DNA of 9,328 bases from JBGCDD01 sp045105075 (GCA_045105075.1 JBGCDD010000194.1:1-9328); one strand, 5' to 3'; positions 1-6,910 are shown, counted from the stretch's first letter. Numbers and translations are program-made. Notes: generated by a model from the letters alone, not told the origin.

Positions 1-11
1 CCCCCTCGGGA

Positions 12-188
12 TCTTGCTGTGCAAGACCCTGCCGGGCAAGGGACGCCACTCAGCACTGGGCTGGAAAAGCCCCCCTCTCATGGTTTGTAAACAAACCACT
101 GCCGGGCAGTGGTACGCATTCGAACGGCAGGTGGCTTAAACGAGCAATTGGGGCGGAACGTGCGGGACAGGGCCACTGCCGGGCAGTG
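12..188. repeat. Cluster of inverted repeats with three copies of a palindromic core
   Basis: The core TGCCGGGCA occurs at 30-38, 100-108 and 177-185, at steps of 70 and 77 bases. The second copy lies in a 17-base palindrome, CCACTGCCGGGCAGTGG (96-112). The third is nearly the same (173-188). The first is degenerate, with flanks CCC and AAGGG (27-42). Other hairpins are interleaved: TCTTGC/GCAAGA (12-26), GGGCT/AGCCC (58-72) and GGTTTGT/ACAAACC (82-97). No convincing reading frame covers the stretch 1-287, and nothing else is recognisable there. It could be a mobile palindromic repeat family, a structured RNA, or the downstream end of an upstream gene. The repeats are seen directly; the function is unknown. 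Confidence 0.7.
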
Positions 189-287
189 AATGTCAGTGAT
201 CAGCGCGTCCAAACGAAAAGGCCGTTACGACGATCCTTCGCTTGCGAATATGCTACTCGCATGCTTGCAGAGATGTTGCGGAATGCC

Positions 288-313
288 AAAAGCCGCCCCT
301 AAGGGCAGCTTTT
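288..313 (-). terminator. Intrinsic terminator of tRNA-Asn
   Basis: On the minus strand this reads as an 11-base-pair stem, AAAAGCTGCCC with GGGCGGCTTTT, around the loop TTAG, with one G-U wobble pair. The stem ends in a run of four U residues. It lies 28 bases beyond the CCA end of the tRNA, a normal place for a tRNA terminator. On the plus strand the same position would be a C-A mismatch, so the minus strand is the better reading. Confidence 0.85.
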
Positions 314-340
314 TATTCTCTTGTTGTCTAAGAGAGAATT

Positions 341-415
341 TGGCTCCGGCGGTAGGGATCGAACCTACGACCAATTGATTAACAGTCAACTGCTCTACCG
401 CTGAGCTACGCCGGA
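341..415 (-). tRNA. tRNA-Asn (anticodon GTT)
   Basis: The minus strand folds as a full cloverleaf. The acceptor stem is TCCGGCG with CGCCGGA, discriminator G, and an encoded CCA end. The D stem is GCTC/GAGC. The anticodon stem is GTTGA/TCAAT around the loop CTGTTAA, which gives anticodon GTT for asparagine. The T stem is GTAGG/CCTAC around TTCGATC. The gene is 75 bases long with CCA. It has its own promoter and terminator, so it appears to be a single-gene transcription unit between the MBL hydrolase gene and the repeat cluster. tRNA 3' ends are common integration sites, but no second copy of the 3' end is visible in this window. Confidence 0.97.
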
Positions 416-426
416 ACGGTGGAGCG

Positions 427-455
427 CGTATAGCAATCTGATTTGCCAGCGTCCA
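427..455 (-). promoter_or_regulatory. Sigma-70-type promoter of tRNA-Asn
   Basis: On the minus strand TGGACG (455-450) is separated by exactly 17 bases from TATACG (432-427). Each hexamer matches four of six consensus positions. The -10 box ends 11 bases before the mature tRNA 5' end, which fits a very short leader. Confidence 0.6.
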
Positions 456-480
456 GTGGCTATTGCGGCAAAAGTGGAAT

Positions 481-1410
481 TTAATCTGCGTCGGGGTTTG
501 TGCGGCGGAACTGGGTTTCCGCGCGCAAAGAGCCCATTGGTTCGACTTGTTTTTTACCTTTCAAGTCAATGAGATGGGCAAGGACGTTGCGTTCGGCTGC
601 GGGCAACAGGGCAGGCGGGGTTTCGGTGTAGACCTGCTCGGCTATGGTGCGGGCGGTGCCGGGGTGCACTGACAAAGCCTCTAGGATCGCAGCTTCACGC
701 GACAAACGGTGCGACATCAGCCAGTCCAGCCGCGCGGCGGGCTGATCAATCACGTCGCCATGACCGGGTAGAAATTGCGACCAGCGACGCGCCCGAAGAC
801 GTGCGCAGGAGGTCATGAAATCGGTCAGATCGCCATCCGGGGGCGACACCAGCGAGCTGGCCCATCCCATCACATGATCGCCGGTAAAGCAGACATCCTG
901 TTTGGCCAGGGCGATGTGATTGCCCAGATGACCGGGCGTGTGGATCACCTCGAGCTGCCAATCCGAACCGGTGATCCGCGCGCCGTCCCTCACGATTTGA
1001 TCCGGTGCAAAATCGGGGTCAATGCCTTCGCCACCCCCTGTCATCCCTGCGTCGACCAGATCTTGCATGGCGGCGCTGCGCCCGGCGCCAGAATCACCAA
1101 AGGCCAGGATCGGGCACTGGGTTTGGCGGGCCAATGCGGCGGCAAGCGGAGAGTGGTCAATATGGCTGTGGGTCACAACAATATGCGTGATCTGCTGGCC
1201 CGGCTGCACCGCGCCCAGAATGGCCGCCAGATGCGAGGGATGGTCGGGGCCGGGGTCAATCACTGCCAGATCGGTTGTGCCCACCAGATAGGTGTTGGTG
1301 CCGCGATAAGTCATCGGTGACGGATTGGGCGCAACGATGCGTCGAACGTCATAGGCCAGCGTTTGGGCCACGCCGATGGGAGGGTCGAACGCCTCAAGCG
1401 GATGGGTCAT
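481..1410 (-). CDS. MBL-fold metallo-hydrolase, LACTB2-like with C-terminal winged helix
   Basis: The 309-residue product is a metallo-beta-lactamase-fold hydrolase. The signature THSHIDH is at residues 80-86 (H81, H83, D85, H86). Further metal ligands fit H161 in HTPGH, D178 in TGDH and H217 in PGHGD. Residues from about 235 to 290 look like the winged-helix tail of LACTB2-type proteins. Family members are ribonucleases or thioester hydrolases (glyoxalase II-like); the substrate cannot be told from sequence. There is no signal peptide, so it is probably cytosolic. I chose the ATG at 1410 because AGGA lies 8 bases upstream and homology begins there. The frame stays open to 1779, but the extra residues are low-complexity and would cross the terminator of the next gene. 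The 241 bases up to that terminator show no gene or clear promoter. No terminator is seen before the tRNA promoter. Confidence 0.9.
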   Translation of the reverse strand: MTHPLEAFDPPIGVAQTLAYDVRRIVAPNPSPMTYRGTNTYLVGTTDLAVIDPGPDHPSHLAAILGAVQPGQQITHIVVTHSHIDHSPLAAALARQTQCPILAFGDSGAGRSAAMQDLVDAGMTGGGEGIDPDFAPDQIVRDGARITGSDWQLEVIHTPGHLGNHIALAKQDVCFTGDHVMGWASSLVSPPDGDLTDFMTSCARLRARRWSQFLPGHGDVIDQPAARLDWLMSHRLSREAAILEALSVHPGTARTIAEQVYTETPPALLPAAERNVLAHLIDLKGKKQVEPMGSLRAETQFRRTNPDAD

Positions 1411-1651
1411 CTTGCAAGTCCTATGCTGGGGTTTGGGGCAGGGTCGCGCAGGCGGCGTGATTTGACCAGCAGTTTTGACCGCGAAACCGATTTCACGTGT
1501 GGCGATGCCTGTTGGATTGCGCAGCAACGATCGTTCGTGGACATTGTATGGCCGCGCGGCGCAGTGCCGAAAACGCGGGCGGTTGGGTGCTAGACCAAGG
1601 GGCGCAGACGCAAAACTGTTTTTTCGCAGCGGCTGGCTGAGATTATCCCAT

Positions 1652-1676
1652 AAAAAAGGCGCCCGAACGGCGCCTT
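1652..1676 (-). terminator. Intrinsic terminator of the DUF882 peptidase gene
   Basis: An 8-base-pair perfect stem, AAGGCGCC with GGCGCCTT, encloses a 5-base loop. On the minus strand it runs into six consecutive U residues. It starts 29 bases after the stop codon of the peptidase gene, and it separates that gene from the MBL hydrolase gene on the same strand. Confidence 0.9.
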
Positions 1677-1705
1677 GCTGGGTCTTTGGTGTGCGGCGTT
1701 GAAAA

Positions 1706-2275
1706 TCAGCCGCCCCAGGTGCGCACCACGCCGCAATCCATGTGCACGAAGTTGGACCCAGAATAGCGGCCAACACCACCGGCGCGACAGGCCGCAGCCG
1801 CCCGCGCCATTTGCGAGACCGAGCGAGAGCCGAGCCGCAGGTCAGCTGCCTGACCCTTCATGTGCAGGGAATTTTTGGCCACGACGCGCGAGTGGGCGCG
1901 TAATGTCGCGTTGTTTTTCGGGCTGGTGTAGCCCGACAGCAACATATAGGGCTCGGTGGCATCCATCAGGTTGTGCGCGGCCGCCATGATATCAACAGTG
2001 CGCAGGTCCATCGATTTGACCTGATCAGTGCGCCAGTCGCGCATGAAGTGGTTCACTTCGCGCACAGCGTCTTTGATGTATTTGCCTTCAATCCAGTAAA
2101 CCATATCGATGCGCTCGCCGGTGCGCCCCGAATACATGCGGATGCGGCGGATATCGCCACCGCCGCGCAGCAATCCCGCTGCGTTGGCAAATGTTGGTGC
2201 TGCCACCACTGCAGTTGCGGCAAACGCACCCAATAGCGCGCGTCGCGTCACACCCGTAGACTTGAATTCTGTCAT
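1706..2275 (-). CDS. DUF882/YcbK-family (MepK-like) M15A peptidase, secreted
   Basis: The 189-residue protein starts with a twin-arginine-like signal (TRRALLGAF at residues 10-18, hydrophobic stretch to about 27). Likely cleavage follows the ANA motif at residue 32. The mature part carries the peptidase M15A zinc pattern: H138 in LHMKGQAADL, D145, and H178 in FVHMD. SGYTSPKNN (114-122) is also typical of the family. E. coli MepK is a murein endopeptidase that cuts 3-3 cross-links, and by homology this protein would act on periplasmic peptidoglycan. It is divergent from an L,D-transpeptidase gene, the enzyme class that makes those cross-links. I chose the ATG at 2275 because it gives the full signal peptide. 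An in-frame extension reaches 2419 but adds an unlikely charged leader. The ribosome site is weak (AGGA 12 bases upstream). It ends in its own terminator, so it seems to be a single-gene unit. Confidence 0.9.
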   Translation of the reverse strand: MTEFKSTGVTRRALLGAFAATAVVAAPTFANAAGLLRGGGDIRRIRMYSGRTGERIDMVYWIEGKYIKDAVREVNHFMRDWRTDQVKSMDLRTVDIMAAAHNLMDATEPYMLLSGYTSPKNNATLRAHSRVVAKNSLHMKGQAADLRLGSRSVSQMARAAAACRAGGVGRYSGSNFVHMDCGVVRTWGG

Positions 2276-2391
2276 TTCACTGCGCCGTCCTGTACGCTTT
2301 TGTTCCTGCCTGCGCGCGATGTTACGCACGCGGTTATCATCCATCCCCAGACGATCGTTTGTGTATGCCACAGCTCGAATCGTCCGCCAAG

Positions 2392-2405
2392 TGCGCAATT
2401 GTGCA
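2392..2405. promoter_or_regulatory. Possible operator in the divergent peptidase/transpeptidase spacer
   Basis: TGCGCAATTGTGCA is a 14-base palindrome with one mismatched pair, followed by an AT-rich stretch. It lies in the 340-base spacer (2276-2615) between the divergent genes. CAATTG recurs at 2463-2468 and 2537-2542. No regulator is known for it. Apart from this and the promoter candidate at 2499, I see no gene or RNA in the spacer, and no clear promoter for the minus-strand gene. Confidence 0.25.
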
Positions 2406-2498
2406 AGTTTAATATACAATGGAATTTCGGCAATTTTTCGCGCAATGACTTGAAATCGCCGTCAATTGGTCAAATCCAGATGCATCTTTGCGCCAGTT

Positions 2499-2526
2499 TT
2501 GCCCGTCCTTAATCAGCTGTTATTAT
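2499..2526 (+). promoter_or_regulatory. Candidate promoter of the ldt-lpxD-acp-KS operon
   Basis: TTGCCC (2499-2504) and TATTAT (2521-2526) are 16 bases apart, matching four and five of six consensus positions. This would give a leader of about 80 bases. A CtrA-like pattern, TTAA-N7-TTAT (2509-2523), overlaps it. A second AT-rich box, TATATT at 2594, is too close to the ribosome site to act as a -10. Confidence 0.35.
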
Positions 2527-2615
2527 TGTGAATGGACAATTGGGAAACAGGCGATGACTGTGTTTTCAACAACGCGCCGCTGCCACGACGGCCTATATTT
2601 TTAGGGGATTAACCA

Positions 2616-4223
2616 ATGAAACCACCATTTCGATTGCTGCCGACACTTGCGTTTGTCGGGGCGACGTTTGCCTTTTCGCTGGGTGCATCTGCGCCGGTTT
2701 CCGCTCAGGTCACAGCATTCAAACAGGCGGTGGCAGAGGCGGCGTCGGTGGATGACTCAATGGCTGCGTACTATCGCGCCGCCAACTACCAGCCCTTGTG
2801 GACCGGGACAGATGATGTGCATCGCGCCCGACGTGCAGCGCTGATCGAAGCATTGCGCGGGGCCAAAACCCACGGGTTGCCGCAGCTGCGTTATGATGTC
2901 GCATCTTTGATGGCGCAAATGAAGCAAGCCCGCACAACGCGGGATCTGGGCCTGATCGAAGTGGCGCTGTCAAAAGCCTATCTGCGGTATGCGCGTGATG
3001 TGCAGTCGGGGGCTTTGGTGCCGTCAAAAATCGACGCCGGGCTGGTGCGCAAAGTGGAATATCGCGACCAGACCCAGCATCTGGCGGGCCTCGAGCGTGC
3101 CAATCCGCGTGCCTTTATTGCAGGGCTTGCGCCGGGCACGCAGGAATACCGGGCGCTGCGCAAAGAGAAGATGCGCCTTGAGCTGTTGGTGGCCCAAGGT
3201 GGGTGGGGTGAAAAAATATCGGCCAAAGCGCTTAAACCCGGCCAGACCGGCGAGGCCGTTGTGGCGCTGCGCAACCGTTTGATTGCCATGGGATATATGC
3301 ACCGCAGTGCGGCGGGCAGCTATGATGCGACGCTGCAAAAGGCGGTTCAGGCGTTTCAGGAAGCCCACGGTTTGGAAGCGGATGGCGTCGCCGGTGCTGG
3401 CACCGTGACCGAAATGAACCGGCCTGCCGAAGACCGGCTGAAGTCGGTTCTGGTGGCGATGGAACGGGAACGCTGGCTGAACAAGGACCGTGGCAAGCGC
3501 CATGTGCTGGTCAATCTGGCCGATTTCCACGCCCAGATCATTGACGAAGGCCGGGTGACGTTCAAAACCCGCTCGGTCATTGGCAAAAACGTGCCGGACC
3601 GTCGCAGCCCGGAATTTTCCGACGTGATGGAGCACATGATCATCAATCCAAGCTGGCATGTGCCACGCTCGATCATGACCAAGGAATATCTGCCCCAGCT
3701 CAAGCGCAATCCAAATGCTGCGGGTCATTTGATCATCACCGACCGTCGCGGACGTCGGGTTGACCGCTCGGCGGTGGATTTCACCCAGTTCAGCCGCGGG
3801 AACTTCCCGTTTGACATGCGCCAACCGCCCAGCAACCGCAACGCGCTGGGGCTGGTCAAGTTCATGTTCCCCAACAAATACAATATCTACCTGCACGACA
3901 CGCCGCAAAAGGCGCTGTTTTCGCGCGAAAGCCGCGCCTATTCGCATGGGTGTATCCGCCTGGCGGACCCGTTTGACTTTGCCTATGCTTTGCTGGCGGT
4001 GCAAAACGACGATCCCAAGCCCTATTTCCAGGGCATTCTGAAGTCGCGGCGCGAAACCAAAGTGGTGCTGGACAGCCCGGTTCCCGTGCACCTGATCTAT
4101 CGCACGGCGTTCACCTCGGAAAAAGGGCGCGCGGAATATCGCCGTGATGTCTATGGCCGTGACGCAAAGATCTGGAACGCGCTGCAACAGGCAGGGGTGG
4201 TTCTGCGCGACGTTCAGGGATAA
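2616..4223 (+). CDS. L,D-transpeptidase, LdtD/YcbB type
   Basis: The 535-residue periplasmic enzyme would form 3-3 cross-links between stem peptides of peptidoglycan. The signal peptide spans residues 1-30, with likely cleavage after VSA. A scaffold region of the YcbB type follows (about 45-200). A PG_binding_1-like domain spans about 205-270 (QTGEAVVALRNRL, then VQAFQEAHGLEADGVAG). The YkuD catalytic domain runs from about 295 to 465. H427 in YLHDTP and the motif SHGCIRL (443-449, nucleophile C446) are intact. The length fits the large LdtD class, not the short YkuD-only enzymes. AGGGGA lies 7 bases before the ATG. It is the first gene of a plus-strand run, 37 bases ahead of lpxD, and diverges from a MepK-like endopeptidase gene. 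This suggests paired building and cutting of 3-3 cross-links. No frameshift or missing active residue is seen. Confidence 0.95.
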   Translation: MKPPFRLLPTLAFVGATFAFSLGASAPVSAQVTAFKQAVAEAASVDDSMAAYYRAANYQPLWTGTDDVHRARRAALIEALRGAKTHGLPQLRYDVASLMAQMKQARTTRDLGLIEVALSKAYLRYARDVQSGALVPSKIDAGLVRKVEYRDQTQHLAGLERANPRAFIAGLAPGTQEYRALRKEKMRLELLVAQGGWGEKISAKALKPGQTGEAVVALRNRLIAMGYMHRSAAGSYDATLQKAVQAFQEAHGLEADGVAGAGTVTEMNRPAEDRLKSVLVAMERERWLNKDRGKRHVLVNLADFHAQIIDEGRVTFKTRSVIGKNVPDRRSPEFSDVMEHMIINPSWHVPRSIMTKEYLPQLKRNPNAAGHLIITDRRGRRVDRSAVDFTQFSRGNFPFDMRQPPSNRNALGLVKFMFPNKYNIYLHDTPQKALFSRESRAYSHGCIRLADPFDFAYALLAVQNDDPKPYFQGILKSRRETKVVLDSPVPVHLIYRTAFTSEKGRAEYRRDVYGRDAKIWNALQQAGVVLRDVQG

Positions 4224-4260
4224 GCACGGCTCCAAACTCAAACGGATGAGGGCGGGGCGT

Positions 4261-5352
4261 ATGCAATTTTCGATCAAAGACATTGCCTTGGCCCTCGGGG
4301 CCGAGGCGGCGGGCGACACATCATTGCAAGTCACTGGCGTCGCCGAACCCGCCAGCGCAACCGCAACCGATCTGGCCCTGGCGATGACGGCGAGCTACGG
4401 CGCGGACCTGAGTGCGGGCAAAGCGCAGGCCGCCGTGCTGTGGAGCGGCGCTGACTGGGCCGAGATGGGGCTGAAAGCGGCGATATTTGTGCCACGTCCG
4501 CGCAGCGCTATGGCCGGGCTGACCGCGATGATGGACCGCGGACAGGGATTTGCGCCCGGCATTCACCCCACAGCCGCCATTGATGACAGCGCCCAGATTG
4601 GCAAGAACGTATCGATTGGCGCGTTCAGCTGTGTCGGGCCCGGCGCGATCATTGGCGACAACGCTTTGATCGGGCCACATTGCGTGATTGGTGCGGGCGC
4701 TAATATCGGCGCTGATGCTTATTTGCGCGATATGATCAGCATCGGAGCGCGGGTGCAGATTGGCGCGCGTTTTGTGTGTCAGCCCGGTGCGCGCATCGGC
4801 TCGGACGGGTTTTCCTTTGTGACTCCCGAAGTGTCAGGCGCCGAAAACGTGCGCAAAACGCTGGGCGATCAGGGCGATGCCAAACCACAGGCCTGGATGC
4901 GGATCCATTCTCTAGGCGCGGTTGAGATCGGCGATGACGTGGAAATCGGCGCCAATTGCACCATCGACAACGGCACCGTGCGCAACACGCGCATCGGCAA
5001 CGGCACCAAGTTGGACAATCAGGTGCACCTTGGCCACAACGTGTCGATCGGGAATGACTGTCTGATTTGCGGGCAATGCGGGCTGTCAGGGTCGGTCACC
5101 GTTGGCAATAATGTGGTGATGGGCGGGCAGTGTGGCGCGGCCGACAACATCTTTATCGGCGACAACGTGGTGATCACCGGGGCCACCAAGATGCTGTCAA
5201 ATGTGCCGTCAGGGCGCGTGATGATGGGCTATCCCGCGATCCGAATGGATTTGCACACCGAGATCTACAAGGCGCAACGCCGGTTGCCGCGACTGGCCCG
5301 CGACGTCGCGGCGCTGCAAAAGGCGGTTTTCAAAACCGAGCCGAACAATTAA
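4261..5352 (+). CDS. LpxD-type UDP-3-O-acyl-glucosamine N-acyltransferase
   Basis: LpxD transfers a 3-hydroxyacyl chain from ACP to the amino group of UDP-3-O-acyl-glucosamine in lipid A synthesis, at the cytosolic face of the inner membrane. The 363-residue product has the N-terminal LpxD domain (1-100), a left-handed helix of hexapeptide repeats (about 102-320) and a C-terminal helical tail. IGSDGFSF (179-186), RIHSLGAVEIGDDVEIGAN (214-232) and VHLGHN (255-260) are LpxD landmarks; H259 fits the catalytic histidine. Two usual motifs differ: TIDNG (234-238) where TIDRG is common, and TASY (43-46) where the uridine-site motif is usually NPKY. I chose the ATG at 4261 because GAGGG lies 8 bases upstream and family members start similarly; an in-frame ATG at 4246 is possible. 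An ACP gene follows after 34 bases. Whether this is the only LpxD or a paralog cannot be seen here. Confidence 0.85.
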   Translation: MQFSIKDIALALGAEAAGDTSLQVTGVAEPASATATDLALAMTASYGADLSAGKAQAAVLWSGADWAEMGLKAAIFVPRPRSAMAGLTAMMDRGQGFAPGIHPTAAIDDSAQIGKNVSIGAFSCVGPGAIIGDNALIGPHCVIGAGANIGADAYLRDMISIGARVQIGARFVCQPGARIGSDGFSFVTPEVSGAENVRKTLGDQGDAKPQAWMRIHSLGAVEIGDDVEIGANCTIDNGTVRNTRIGNGTKLDNQVHLGHNVSIGNDCLICGQCGLSGSVTVGNNVVMGGQCGAADNIFIGDNVVITGATKMLSNVPSGRVMMGYPAIRMDLHTEIYKAQRRLPRLARDVAALQKAVFKTEPNN

Positions 5353-5386
5353 GTCATGGCCCAAGCAGCAGATCACGGAGGCCGGG

Positions 5387-5644
5387 ATGAGCATCCAGGA
5401 ACAGGTCATCGCCATTATCGCCGAACAGGCGGTTCTTGAGCCATCAGATGTGACAATGGACAGCACTTTGGAAGAGCTTGGCATCGACAGCCTGGGTCTG
5501 GTCGAGAGCATTTTCGCCATCGAAGAAGCGTTTGACATCACCATTCCATTCAATGCCAACGAACCAAATGCGGGCGATTTTGACATCTCGAATGTGGCGG
5601 CCATCGTGGCAGGCATTGAAACCTTGAAGTCCCAGAAAACATGA
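5387..5644 (+). CDS. Specialised acyl carrier protein
   Basis: The 85-residue acidic protein carries acyl chains on a phosphopantetheine arm. The attachment serine is S35 in LGIDSLGLVE. The helix after it, SIFAIEEAFDITIPF (41-55), fits the ACP recognition helix. The GIDSL wording and the following helix resemble AcpXL- and NodF-like ACPs more than housekeeping AcpP, which usually reads GADSLDTVEL. A strong ribosome site, GGAGG at 5377-5381, sits 5 bases before the ATG. The gene lies between lpxD and a ketosynthase gene, 13 bases ahead of the latter. This implies it loads chains for these partners instead of serving bulk fatty acid synthesis. Activation by a 4'-phosphopantetheinyl transferase encoded elsewhere is assumed. 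Confidence 0.92.
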   Translation: MSIQEQVIAIIAEQAVLEPSDVTMDSTLEELGIDSLGLVESIFAIEEAFDITIPFNANEPNAGDFDISNVAAIVAGIETLKSQKT

Positions 5645-5657
5645 TTTTGGAACTGCG

Positions 5658-6866
5658 ATGAACCGGGTTGTTGTCACCGGGGCGGGCACGATCAACGCCT
5701 TGGGTCACAACGTGGCCGAAACCATGGCGGCGATGCGCGAGGGTCATTGCGGCATTGGTCCGCTGGAATTTCGCGATGTGGACCGGCTGGCGATCAAGAT
5801 CGGGGGGCAGGTGCGCGGCTTTGAGGCCGAGGGGCGGTTCAACCGCCAGCAGATGACCCTGTTTGACCGCTTTACCCAATTCACGCTGACCGCCGCGAAA
5901 GAAGCCATCGCGCAATCGGGCATCGAGTTTCACGGCGAATTGTCGGCCCGTTCCGGCGTGGTTCTGGGCACGGCGGGTGGCGGCGTCAGCACCTGGGATG
6001 ACAATTACCGCAGCGTTTACGAGGACGGCAAAAACCGGGTGCATCCCTTTGTGGTGCCCAAGTTGATGAACAACGCCGCCGCCAGCCATGTCAGCATGGA
6101 TCACAATCTGAAGGGGCCGACGTTTACGGTTTCCACGGCCTGTGCGTCGTCCAATCACGCCATGGCGCAGGCCTTTGCGATGGTGCGCTCGGGCATGGCG
6201 CCGGTGATGATCACAGGCGGGTCGGAATCGATGTTGTGTTTTGGCGGCGTCAAGGCCTGGGAGGGGCTGCGGGTGATGTCAAAAGATGCCTGCCGCCCGT
6301 TCAGCCTGGGGCGCAACGGCATGGTGCAGGGCGAAGGTGCCGGCGTTTTTGTGTTTGAGGACTACGAGCATGCGCGCGCGCGTGGCGCCGAAATCCTGTG
6401 CGAAGTTGTCGGTTTTGCGATGTCATCGGATGCGGCTGATATTGTCATGCCGTCCAAACAGGGCGCGGCGCGGGCGATTTCCGGCGCCTTGGCGGATGCC
6501 GGCCTGAACCCCGAAGATGTCGGCTATATCAATGCCCACGGCACCGGCACGGCGGCCAATGACAAGACCGAATGTGCCGCTGTGGCGGATGTATTTGGCG
6601 TACATGCGGACCGTTTGATGATCAGCTCGACCAAGTCGATGCATGGTCATTTGATCGGCGGCACCGGGGCAGTGGAATTGCTGGCCTGCATCATGGCGCT
6701 GCGTGACGGCGTTGTCGCGCCAACCATCGGCTATGAAGAACCCGACCCGGAATGCGCGCTGGACGTGGTGCCCAACGAGGCCCGCGATGCGGACGTGTCG
6801 GTGGCGCTGTCAAACGCTTTTGCCTTTGGCGGGCTGAACGCGGTGCTGGCTTTGCGCCGGGTCTAA
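5658..6866 (+). CDS. Beta-ketoacyl-ACP synthase, FabF/NodE-like
   Basis: The 402-residue thiolase-fold condensing enzyme joins a malonyl-ACP unit to an acyl chain. The Cys-His-His triad is complete: C162 in STACASSNHA, H294 in NAHGTGTAANDKTE and H331 in STKSMHGHLIGG, with K326 in the STK motif. The glycine-rich end NAFAFGGLN (386-394) has Leu where FabF enzymes usually have Thr (GGTN). The length is typical for FabF and NodE. It follows the ACP gene by 13 bases, with only a weak ribosome site, so translational coupling is likely. An ACP next to its own ketosynthase recalls NodF/NodE and the rhizobial AcpXL/FabF cluster, where the pair builds unusual chains for signal lipids or lipid A. No ketoreductase or dehydratase gene is present, so those steps would use housekeeping enzymes. 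It is the last gene of the run. Confidence 0.93.
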   Translation: MNRVVVTGAGTINALGHNVAETMAAMREGHCGIGPLEFRDVDRLAIKIGGQVRGFEAEGRFNRQQMTLFDRFTQFTLTAAKEAIAQSGIEFHGELSARSGVVLGTAGGGVSTWDDNYRSVYEDGKNRVHPFVVPKLMNNAAASHVSMDHNLKGPTFTVSTACASSNHAMAQAFAMVRSGMAPVMITGGSESMLCFGGVKAWEGLRVMSKDACRPFSLGRNGMVQGEGAGVFVFEDYEHARARGAEILCEVVGFAMSSDAADIVMPSKQGAARAISGALADAGLNPEDVGYINAHGTGTAANDKTECAAVADVFGVHADRLMISSTKSMHGHLIGGTGAVELLACIMALRDGVVAPTIGYEEPDPECALDVVPNEARDADVSVALSNAFAFGGLNAVLALRRV

Positions 6867-6910
6867 ATCCGCCGCAAGGCTTGTTGCTTTTCGTCAAAGA
6901 CAGCCCCCCA

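Noticed and set aside
190..378. Small plus-strand frame ending in GIEPTTN
   Set aside because: It reads through the tRNA terminator and into the antisense of tRNA-Asn; GIEPTT is the well-known artefact of translating a tRNA T-arm.
341..415. tRNA-Asn as an integrated-element attachment site
   Set aside because: No repeat of the tRNA 3' end and no integrase gene occur in the window, so there is no direct support.
1411..1779. N-terminal extension of the MBL hydrolase frame
   Set aside because: It would cross the peptidase terminator, overlap the end of that gene, and has no domain character. The ATG at 1410 has a proper ribosome site.
3024..4334. Minus-strand open frame of 436 codons opposite the L,D-transpeptidase
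   Set aside because: It is antisense to a gene with a complete catalytic motif, and its product is rich in His, Arg and Ala with no family resemblance; a codon-bias shadow.
5550..6158. Minus-strand open frame of 202 codons over the ACP and ketosynthase genes
   Set aside because: It spans two real genes with intact active sites on the other strand.
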